From JBEKIK01 sp050013075 (lineage in GTDB: Bacteria > Planctomycetota > Planctomycetia > Pirellulales > Thermoguttaceae): DNA of 64,000 nucleotides. The position numbers and the translations under genes were made by a program. Location of the stretch: NCBI GenBank assembly GCA_050013075.1, contig JBEKFZ010000009.1, positions 1-64,000 of the forward strand. The letters are read 5' to 3'. Below, piece by piece: positions 43,593 to 50,144 of this stretch (its first letter is position 1; each line of letters opens with the position of its first letter). The notes under the pieces were generated by a model that saw only the letters and a list, made by a program, of their open reading frames with translations, ran no database searches and was not told the origin of the DNA.

Positions 43593-43979
43593 GTGGCAAA
43601 AGCAACACCGGCCCGCCGCAAAGCCCGCCGCAGCGTAACGGTGGGCGTGGCCCACATCAAGGCGACGTTCAACAATACCTTGATTACGATTACCGATTCC
43701 AAGGGCGAAACCCTTTGCTGGGCCAGCGCCGGCACCTGCGGGTTCAAGGGAAGCCGCAAAAGCACCCCTTTTGCCGGCCAGATGTCGGCCCAGCAGGTCG
43801 CCGACAAGGCCATAAAGTTCGGCATGAAGGAAGTGGAAGTGAAAGTGAAGGGGCCGGGAAGCGGCCGGGAAAGCGCGATCACCGCCTTGCAGGCCGCCGG
43901 GTTGAAGATCAAATCCATCGAGGATGTAACGCCCTTGCCGCACAACGGCTGCCGTCCGAAAAAACGCCGCCGCGTGTAA
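43593..43979 (+). CDS. rpsK: 30S ribosomal protein S11
   Basis: The protein has 128 residues: VGVAHIKATFNNTLITITD, GFKGSRKSTPFAGQ and TPLPHNGCRPKKRRRV are typical. The start is GTG at 43593 with TTGGAG about ten bases upstream. It forms part of the 30S platform. Confidence 0.97.
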   Translation: MAKATPARRKARRSVTVGVAHIKATFNNTLITITDSKGETLCWASAGTCGFKGSRKSTPFAGQMSAQQVADKAIKFGMKEVEVKVKGPGSGRESAITALQAAGLKIKSIEDVTPLPHNGCRPKKRRRV

Positions 43980-44046
43980 CTTTATCGTGATAAAATAATT
44001 GTCAAGCAAACGTTTTTTAATTTTTTGGCGTGGAGTTCAGTAAGGT

Positions 44047-44673
44047 ATGGCTCGTCAGCATGGACCCGTGTGCCGGTTGTGCCGTCGCGAGGGGATGAAA
44101 CTGTTTCTCAAGGGCACGCGCTGCGATACGCCCAAATGCGCATTCGAGCGCCGCGATTCCCCGCCCGGCATGAACGTTGCGCGCCGCGGCAAACTCACCG
44201 ATTACGGCCTGCACCTGCGCGAAAAGCAAAAGGTGAAGCATCATTACGGCCTTTTGGAGCGCCAGTTCCGCAAGCTGTTCGCCATGGCCGAAAAAGGAAA
44301 AGGCAATACCGGCGAAAGGTTGATGAGCCTGCTGGAACGCAGGCTGGATAATATCGTGTACCGGTTGGGATTCGGCCGATCCAGGGCGCAGGCGCGTTTG
44401 TTGGTCACGCACGGCCACATTACCGTAAACGGGCGCCGGGTGGGAATACCCAGTTATTTGGTTCGTCCCGGCGACGCGATCCGGGTCAAAAGCCGTCCCA
44501 AAAGCGAGCAGTTAGTCCAGGCGAACCTGGCCGAGGTGCCGCGCGACGTGCCCGATTTCCTCAGCCGCGCGGAAGGCCTGCAACCCGAAGGGCATGTGCT
44601 TCGCATGCCCGAAATCGCCGATATGTCCATCCCAGTTCAGCCCCACCTGATCGTGGAGCTATGTTCCAAGTAG
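44047..44673 (+). CDS. rpsD: 30S ribosomal protein S4, zinc form
   Basis: The protein has 208 residues. The N-terminus binds zinc (CRLCRREG, then CDTPKCAFERR), the cysteine-bearing S4 type. The S4 RNA-binding domain follows (RLDNIVYRLGFGRSRAQAR and GHITVNGRRV). S4 initiates 30S assembly. Start ATG at 44047. Confidence 0.97.
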   Translation: MARQHGPVCRLCRREGMKLFLKGTRCDTPKCAFERRDSPPGMNVARRGKLTDYGLHLREKQKVKHHYGLLERQFRKLFAMAEKGKGNTGERLMSLLERRLDNIVYRLGFGRSRAQARLLVTHGHITVNGRRVGIPSYLVRPGDAIRVKSRPKSEQLVQANLAEVPRDVPDFLSRAEGLQPEGHVLRMPEIADMSIPVQPHLIVELCSK

Positions 44674-44713
44674 CCGCTGCTGAGCCGCCAGTTAATTGGA
44701 TCGGAGTTTACTC

Positions 44714-45712
44714 ATGCGAATTCGTTGGCGCGGATTAGAATTACCCAGCCTGATTACGGCAGATCGGTCAGCACTTACCTCGACCTACGGCAAGTTCGTG
44801 GCCGAGCCTTTTGAACGCGGATTCGGCGTGACTATCGGCAACAGTCTCCGCCGCATCCTGCTTTCCAGCCTGGAAGGCAGCGCGGTGACGCAGATCAAGT
44901 TGCACGGCGCACTGCACGAGTTCAGCACACTGCCGGGCGTGGTGGAAGACGTTACCGATATCGTCTTGAACGTCAAATCGCTGGTGGTAAAGAACTACAG
45001 CGAGCAAACCCGGGTCGTGCGGATCGAAAAAAACAGCAAAGGCCCGGTCACCGGGGCCGACGTGCAAAACGACGACCAGGTGGAAGTGATCAACAAGGAC
45101 CACCTCATCGCCACCTTGACCGAGGACGTGCCTTTCCTTTTGGAAATGGTGGTGGAAAACGGCCGCGGGTACGTGCCTGCCACCGAGCACACGCCACAGG
45201 TTCAGGAGATCGGCATTATCCCCATCGACGCCGCCTTCAGCCCAGTGGTTCGCGTGCGTTACGAGGTCGAAGAAACCCGCGTCGGACAAAAAACCAACTA
45301 CGACAAGCTCACCATGGAAATCTTGACCAACGGTTCGGTCACTCCGGACATGGCCTTGGTCGAAGCCGCCAAGATCCTCCGCAAACATCTCAACCCCTTC
45401 GTGCAGTATTCCGAATTGGGACCGGCCGTGCACAGCGAAGCACGCACGCCCGGCAACTATGGGCTGGACCCGTCGGTCGAAGCCAAGCTGAACATGAGCC
45501 TGGCCGAACTGGAGCTGTCGGTCCGGGCGACCAATTGCCTGGAGTCGGAAAACATCAACACCGTTCGCGATTTGGTGCAGCGCAGCGAAGACCAATTGCT
45601 GGAAGTCCGCAACTTCGGCGAAACCACGCTCACCGAAGTCCGCGAAAAACTGGCCGATATCGGCCTGCGCCTGGGCATGCGCCCGGCGCCGGCCACCGCG
45701 AGCGTACATTAA
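44714..45712 (+). CDS. rpoA: RNA polymerase alpha subunit
   Basis: The protein has 332 residues: the N-terminal assembly domain (GFGVTIGNSLRRILLSSLEG) and a C-terminal domain (ELSVRATNCLESENI, NFGETTLTEVREKL) that binds UP elements and activators. GGAG lies before the ATG at 44714. The gap to rplQ (223 bases) holds an R1 hairpin. Confidence 0.97.
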   Translation: MRIRWRGLELPSLITADRSALTSTYGKFVAEPFERGFGVTIGNSLRRILLSSLEGSAVTQIKLHGALHEFSTLPGVVEDVTDIVLNVKSLVVKNYSEQTRVVRIEKNSKGPVTGADVQNDDQVEVINKDHLIATLTEDVPFLLEMVVENGRGYVPATEHTPQVQEIGIIPIDAAFSPVVRVRYEVEETRVGQKTNYDKLTMEILTNGSVTPDMALVEAAKILRKHLNPFVQYSELGPAVHSEARTPGNYGLDPSVEAKLNMSLAELELSVRATNCLESENINTVRDLVQRSEDQLLEVRNFGETTLTEVREKLADIGLRLGMRPAPATASVH

Positions 45713-45848
45713 CACAAACCTGTTTATTGAGCTTCACGTAAAGAATGTCGTGGAAAAATCAGAGGCGGGGCGTGTCGCCCCGGTAATTCCGCACCCGGCA
45801 CGGCCCGGCTCTGAAAAGAAACTTCAACATTATTTATCTGAGACCCAA

Positions 45849-45873
45849 TAGCCCCGGGTGAATACACCCGGGG
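45849..45873. repeat. R1 hairpin between rpoA and rplQ
   Basis: ATAGCCCCGGGTG-AATA-CACCCGGGG, the same form as the copy at 7754. Confidence 0.8.
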
Positions 45874-45935
45874 TTGATTGAATTTTTTCCCTTTTTGTCC
45901 CACCGCGTATTCGCGGCGGGCTAAGTGGCACGACC

Positions 45936-46577
45936 ATGCGACATAGAAGACGAGGCCGCAAGCTCGGCCGTAATCCGAATCATCAACGGGCGTTGCTCCG
46001 CAACCTGGCCAGCGCGCTAATTTTGACCGAACGCGACGCCGAGGGCGAAGACAACGCGCCCAAGGTCAAAGGCCGCATTATCACCACCATCCAAAAGGCC
46101 AAGGAAGTCCGGCCGCTGGTGGAGCGTTGCATTACCATTGCCCGCGACGCCCTGCCCCGGCAGGAGGAAGCCGAAAAACTCGCCCCGGACGCCGAACGTC
46201 ACAGCGATAAGTGGCGAGCATGGCGGGCAAGCGACCAGTGGCGGGAGTGGACCCAGGCCATGGCCCCGGTTGTGGCCGCACGCCGCCGCGCACTTAGATT
46301 GCTGGGCAACAAACAGGCGGTGAAAGTCCTTTTCGACGAGATCGCCCCGCGCTTTGCCGATCGCAACGGCGGCTATACCCGCGTGCTGCGTTTGCCCAAA
46401 CCCCGCCTGGGCGATGCCGGAACTAGGGCGATTTTGGAACTGGTGGGCAAGAACGATCGCGTCCGCAAAAAAGCCGTCCGACCCTCTTTCGATACCGACG
46501 AAACGGCCGAAGACAAATCAACACCCTCGGTTTCGCAATCCGATGAAGACGCACCCGCGGAAACGCCGGCTGAATAA
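45936..46577 (+). CDS. rplQ: 50S ribosomal protein L17, enlarged
   Basis: The protein has 213 residues against the usual 115-130. The N-terminus (MRHRRRGRKLGRNPNHQRALLRNL) and the end of the fold (LFDEIAPRFADRNGGYTRVL) are normal. About 45 extra residues (from EEAEKLAPDAERHSDK to VVAARRRAL, roughly 76-122) are inserted mid-protein, and an acidic tail of about 45 residues follows. The insert should protrude near the tunnel exit, where L17 sits. Confidence 0.95.
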   Translation: MRHRRRGRKLGRNPNHQRALLRNLASALILTERDAEGEDNAPKVKGRIITTIQKAKEVRPLVERCITIARDALPRQEEAEKLAPDAERHSDKWRAWRASDQWREWTQAMAPVVAARRRALRLLGNKQAVKVLFDEIAPRFADRNGGYTRVLRLPKPRLGDAGTRAILELVGKNDRVRKKAVRPSFDTDETAEDKSTPSVSQSDEDAPAETPAE

Positions 46578-46585
46578 ACTTAGCT

Positions 46586-46625
46586 GGCCGCTGATTGCTG
46601 AAAGCTGACAACTGACTGCTAAATA
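46586..46625 (+). repeat. R7-type repeat before the gene at 46626
   Basis: GCTGATTGCTGAAAGCTGACAACTGACTGC ends six bases before the GTG start, again in the place of a ribosome-binding site. Confidence 0.65.
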
Positions 46626-47201
46626 GTGAACAACGGTTTCGATTTTACCCACCATATCCGTCTGCTCTGCAAAGACATCGTATCCCGGCTGGAATCGCTC
46701 AAACACATCGATATGAGCCGGGTGGCCGTCAGTTTTTCCCAAGCCCGATCGGGCACCAGGGCGGGAATGTATGCCACACTAACGCCGCTGCGCTTTCCCG
46801 GCGGTCGAATTAACACCATACGCCGCGGGCGGAAATGGGGTATGCAAAAAGTTAAAGATCACAACGGCGAGGAAATGCTCTACATCCTCAACTTTTATCT
46901 GCCCCGGTTTCTGGACCTGCCGTTTAGGGAAAAACTGGATACCGTGGTCCACGAACTATGGCACATCGGTCCGAAGTTCGACGGCGACCTGCGCCGCTTC
47001 GGCAACCGCTGTTTCGCCCACGGCCCGTCGAAAAAACAATTCGACCGCCAGGTGTCGCTCCTGGTCGATGAGTGGCTGGAACAATCGCCGCCCAAATCGG
47101 TCTATAATTTTCTACAACTGAATTTCCGCGAGTTGGACGCCCGCCACGGACGGATCATCGGCAGCAAAATTCCCGCCCCGAAAATGTTCCGCGTGGATTA
47201 A
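46626..47201 (+). CDS. putative metallopeptidase-like protein (HExxH)
   Basis: The protein has 191 residues and contains VVHELWHIGPKFDG, an HExxH zinc motif followed by a conserved-looking G. The flanks (RINTIRRGRKWGMQKV before, RFGNRCFAHGPSKKQFDRQV after) resemble small proteins annotated as putative metallopeptidases. A substrate cannot be told. The start is GTG at 46626 with no Shine-Dalgarno sequence. It ends the plus-strand ribosomal block, 48 bases after rplQ, and may be cotranscribed with it. Confidence 0.7.
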   Translation: MNNGFDFTHHIRLLCKDIVSRLESLKHIDMSRVAVSFSQARSGTRAGMYATLTPLRFPGGRINTIRRGRKWGMQKVKDHNGEEMLYILNFYLPRFLDLPFREKLDTVVHELWHIGPKFDGDLRRFGNRCFAHGPSKKQFDRQVSLLVDEWLEQSPPKSVYNFLQLNFRELDARHGRIIGSKIPAPKMFRVD

Positions 47202-47209
47202 CCTGATCA

Positions 47210-47623
47210 TTAAGTTCTTTCGCCGGGTGTAGGTACGGGATTGTGCGTTTTGCCTTGCAAGTGCGTCCTGAATTCGGCCAATTGTAGTTCCATGCCCTTG
47301 AGTTCTCTAAGCATGTCCATGCGCAAAGAGGTCAAAAGCATCCATATCACCACTATGACTATGCCCTCGTGTGCTATCAGGGCGAAGCCTACGCAGAGCA
47401 GTTTCCAGGATATGGAATCGACAGTGAACAGAAAGTACACGCAACCTATGATGGCCGCGGTTTGAAGTCCAAATAATATTCCCCAAATAAGTTTCTTAAA
47501 CATCAGCATAACTGCATGGGAGTGCATAATACGGTCCATGGCCATGGTCATGTGCAGCGGATCGGGCATGGGCGGTTCATTATTATTCCAAGGTTCGGGC
47601 GGCATTTGCGATGATGTGTTCAT
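47210..47623 (-). CDS. small membrane protein downstream of the ECF sigma gene
   Basis: The protein has 137 residues with a cytosolic N-terminal region (about 1-40) rich in Met and Pro, two transmembrane helices (KLIWGILFGLQTAAIIGCVY and LLCVGFALIAHEGIVIVVIW) and a charged tail. It overlaps the end of the sigma gene by four bases, so it is probably cotranscribed. An anti-sigma or sensor role is inferred from this coupling alone; no zinc motif is present. Confidence 0.65.
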   Translation of the reverse strand: MNTSSQMPPEPWNNNEPPMPDPLHMTMAMDRIMHSHAVMLMFKKLIWGILFGLQTAAIIGCVYFLFTVDSISWKLLCVGFALIAHEGIVIVVIWMLLTSLRMDMLRELKGMELQLAEFRTHLQGKTHNPVPTPGERT

Positions 47624-48151
47624 TTTTTTTCTCCTAGTAGTTGTTTAAGGGCCATGCGGGCATGGTAAAGCCGGCTCTTGACGGTGCCGGCCGGTACGCC
47701 CAGGGTTTCGGCGATCTCGGCGACTGTCATCCGCTCCCAATAATACAAAACCAGCGTCTGCATTTGGGCCTCGGGCAGAGACGACAACAATTGGGAATCG
47801 ATGGTCGCCGCGGCCGGTGTTGTTTGTTCCGCCGAGGCCGCCAGGCGGTCCATGGCGTTGGCGTGGATCCGCAGCCGCCGCATCCGTTGGCTGGCCGTCT
47901 TGGCAACGATCTGCATCGCCCAACAACCGAACGCCTCGGGCCTGGCGCAGCCGTGGAAGCCCGCGGATAATGGCCAGCCAGGCGTCCTGGGCCACGTCCC
48001 AAGCCGCTTCCTGGTCGTTCATCTTTGCCAGGGCCAATCGCCACAGTCGCGTATGCCACAGGCGGACTAGTTCGTCGACCGCTTCGCGCTCTCCACCCTG
48101 CGCTCGCAGGACCAACAAGTCGTGTCGGATCTGTTCCGGTGATCTTGCCAT
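47620..48151 (-). pseudogene. ECF-type RNA polymerase sigma factor, frameshifted
   Basis: The N-terminal part (from the ATG at 48151: LALAKMNDQEAAWDVAQDAW, region 2) and the C-terminal part (LPEAQMQTLVLYYWERMTVA and GVPAGTVKSRLYHARM, region 4) lie in different frames. The reading shifts near 47938-47945; removing one base in CAGGCCCGAGG restores a continuous frame of about 176 residues (…LRQPEAFGCWAMQIV…), a normal ECF length. The gene is a pseudogene, is recoded, or carries a sequencing error. Confidence 0.75.
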
Positions 48152-48222
48152 CTCTATAATAAAGGTTGTGCGAAAGGCCCTAATGGTTCAAATCTTGTTT
48201 ACAATCATATTCGGATTTACCG

Positions 48223-48357
48223 ATTGTAATCCATATAGAGGGTTCTATGCAGGGCGCCATTCCCATTCTTAGATTAGTTCGGGTTGATTATCACGGAGCA
48301 AAGGAAGTGCCCAACGGCACTTGCCGGAGTATATTGAAAGCGGCGGAAATACACTAG
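48223..48357 (+). pseudogene. hicA: hicA toxin remnant
   Basis: The 3' part reads VDYHGAKEVPNGTCRSILK then AAEIH and stop, matching the HicA C-terminus (…KEVPxGTLRSILKQAGI). Upstream, in another frame, GFYAGRHSH resembles the decayed middle of HicA, where the catalytic His and the SH motif should lie. The N-terminal half is not recognisable. It stands 20 bases before an intact hicB, the normal order. Confidence 0.6.
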
Positions 48358-48377
48358 AAATTCAGGAGAATTATCTC

Positions 48378-48626
48378 ATGATCGAATTGCCATACTCTCT
48401 CGTGATTGAGGCAACCACGGAACCCGATTACTTTGGATTCTATTCGCCCGATCTGGAGGGTTTTACCGGAATCGGGCATTCAGTGGAAGATTGCTTATAT
48501 CAAGCCAAATGGGGAATGAAAGAGCACGTGGAACTCTTGCGCGAAAAAGGCCTGCCCATTCCTCCAGCAAGTCATAATCCCAAAATAGTCATTCAAAATG
48601 CCGGCAAAGAAGCCATGCCGGCTTGA
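48378..48626 (+). CDS. hicB: HicB-family antitoxin
   Basis: The protein has 82 residues: a degenerate RNase H fold as in HicB (SPDLEGFTGIGHSVEDCLYQAKWGMKEHVELLREKGLP). The ATG at 48378 has AGGAG upstream; an earlier in-frame start overlaps the hicA remnant. HicB neutralises the mRNA-cleaving HicA. Its own toxin is decayed, so this antitoxin is an orphan. No DNA-binding domain is visible. Confidence 0.85.
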   Translation: MIELPYSLVIEATTEPDYFGFYSPDLEGFTGIGHSVEDCLYQAKWGMKEHVELLREKGLPIPPASHNPKIVIQNAGKEAMPA

Positions 48627-48749
48627 AAAATGGCTAAGCCCCTCATAACCGCATAATCAGTAGCAAAATCCCTGCACCAAAAATATACCGCGTAGATTAG
48701 TGACAATTAGGCGGATATGTTATAATAACAGCAGCAAAGGAGGACGGTC

Positions 48750-48950
48750 ATGACTGATACCCAATTGCTTAAACGCATTACCGCCAATCCAGCAATCTTT
48801 GGCGGTAAACCTATCATTCGCGGCATGCGTATTTCCGTGGAGTTGCTCCTCAGCTTGCTCTCTCAAGGTGAAAACTGGGATAACATACTTGCCGATTACC
48901 CGGACCTTGAGATTGACGACATTCGCGCTTGTCTGGCCTGCCCGAAGTGA
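48750..48950 (+). CDS. DUF433 antitoxin-like protein
   Basis: The protein has 66 residues: ITANPAIFGGKPIIRGMRIS and the winged-helix LLSLLSQGENWDNILADYPDL are DUF433 hallmarks. Family members pair with PIN-like (DUF5615) toxins. AAAGGAGG lies before the ATG. It stops slightly early (DIRACLACPK); another frame continues EVIYHGDI, so the tail may be frameshifted. No DUF5615 gene follows; the next gene is a broken DUF4258 frame 17 bases on. Confidence 0.8.
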   Translation: MTDTQLLKRITANPAIFGGKPIIRGMRISVELLLSLLSQGENWDNILADYPDLEIDDIRACLACPK

Positions 48951-48967
48951 TCTATCATGGTGATATA

Positions 48968-49224
48968 ATGAATCTCAGCAAAGCCGTTCTGAGCGAACAC
49001 GCGGCGAGACAAATGGCAAAAAGCGGCAGATAACCGCGGAAGATGTGCTTCGTGTTCTGGCCGCACCCGAACAAGTTCTGGAGGTTCGTCCCGGCCGCGT
49101 TGTAGCACAAGGCTTGGCGGGCGGATACCTTTTACGGGTGTTTGTGGATGTGGATCGAATCCCGGCGGAGGTAGTCACTGTGTACCGTACGAGTAAAATA
49201 GAAAAATACAGGAGCCGAGTATGA
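48968..49224 (+). pseudogene. DUF4258 toxin-like gene, frameshifted
   Basis: The ATG at 48968 reads NLSKAVLSEHAARQMAKSGR and stops. One added A in the run of five at 49018-49022 gives MAKKRQITAEDVLRVLAAPE and continues through VVAQGLAGGYLLRVFVDVD and VVTVYRTSKIEKYRSR, a typical DUF4258 protein of about 85 residues. Its stop overlaps the start of the DUF2283 gene. The homopolymer suggests slippage, phase variation, mutation or read error. Confidence 0.75.
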
Positions 49225-49418
49225 AAGCGACATACGATCCGAAAACCGATACGCTGACTTTCGAGTTGAAATCCTCTCCGGTGGCGGAAAGCGATGAAGA
49301 CAAGCCCGGCGTAATACTCGATTATGACAAAGAAGGCAACCTCATTGGCATTGAGGTTCTTGACGCCTCGAAACGCGTTGCCGATACAAGGACCATGCAA
49401 TTTCAAGTGGCCGAATAA
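49221..49418 (+). CDS. DUF2283 antitoxin-like protein
   Basis: The protein has 65 residues: MKATYDPKTDTLTFEL and GVILDYDKEGNLIGIEVLDA match DUF2283. The family often follows DUF4258 genes, in a presumed toxin-antitoxin pair. The ATG overlaps the DUF4258 stop (ATGA), and GGAG lies before it. The antitoxin frame is intact. Confidence 0.85.
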   Translation: MKATYDPKTDTLTFELKSSPVAESDEDKPGVILDYDKEGNLIGIEVLDASKRVADTRTMQFQVAE

Positions 49419-49439
49419 TAAGATACGAACTCACCGAAG

Positions 49440-49462
49440 CACTGGCAAAGCCAGTGGCACAC
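49440..49462. repeat. short R5-like hairpin
   Basis: CACTGGCAAAGCCAGTGGCAC after the DUF2283 gene; CACTGGC/GCCAGTG stem. Confidence 0.6.
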
Positions 49463-49466
49463 AGTC

Positions 49467-50144
49467 TTATCCTTTGATGCCGGCGCCAGCCTGCGGCGAT
49501 TTCTCCTTTTCATTCCTTTGTTCAAATAATACTTCTTCCAGTAGTATTTCTTTTATGAGATCCTGGAGTTGCGGAATATACGACTTAATATCTTCCTTAA
49601 ATGCTGGGGACTTATAAAAATCCCTGTGATGTGATAAATCAAGTTTTAGAGCGTGCCTCCAACGTTTGTCTTTTGGAAATTGATTTAAAACCTCTTCCGC
49701 AGCAAACAATAAATACGTTACGAAAGCATCATATGCGGGGTTGTTTATATCTACTTTACTGTTCTGTTTATCTGGACGGCTTTCTTTAGGGTTATTAATT
49801 GCAAGACGGAGATATTCCCTATAAGTGTCGAGAGCAGTCGCTCGGTTCGAGAACCAGATCTGACGTATTGCTACTATGATTGCACTAAAGGCAACAATTG
49901 CTGTTATTATTTCTGAAAGATTTCCAACCTCTTGCGCAACGCCCTTGTATAAATGCCAAGCCCAGGTGAAAAAAACTTTCATCTGTGGCCCGAATAATAC
50001 GATTAAGAATAATAGACATAAGCACGAAATCACTGTCCAACGAAAATACTCAGGCCGCTTCAATCTCTCTTCCATCTCACACCATACTTTCCGATTTAAC
50101 TCATGCTTCAAAGAAATTACTTGGGAACATGGTTCCTTTCTCAT
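49467..50144 (-). CDS. membrane protein of unknown function
   Basis: The protein has 225 residues. Two transmembrane helices (WTVISCLCLLFLIVLFG and IITAIVAFSAIIVAIRQIWF) are followed by a cytosolic domain of about 110 residues (DTYREYLRLAIN, AAEEVLNQFPKDKRWRHALK). The layout resembles phage- or defence-associated two-helix proteins, but I recognise no family. It starts directly after the nitric oxide reductase stop, so the two may share a transcript. A second start at M24 (MEERLKRPEYF) is possible. Confidence 0.6.
   Translation of the reverse strand: MRKEPCSQVISLKHELNRKVWCEMEERLKRPEYFRWTVISCLCLLFLIVLFGPQMKVFFTWAWHLYKGVAQEVGNLSEIITAIVAFSAIIVAIRQIWFSNRATALDTYREYLRLAINNPKESRPDKQNSKVDINNPAYDAFVTYLLFAAEEVLNQFPKDKRWRHALKLDLSHHRDFYKSPAFKEDIKSYIPQLQDLIKEILLEEVLFEQRNEKEKSPQAGAGIKG

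Noticed and set aside
44768..45715. 315-residue frame antisense to rpoA
   Set aside because: Shadow frame of a highly conserved gene with His/Val/Phe-rich composition typical of antisense translation.
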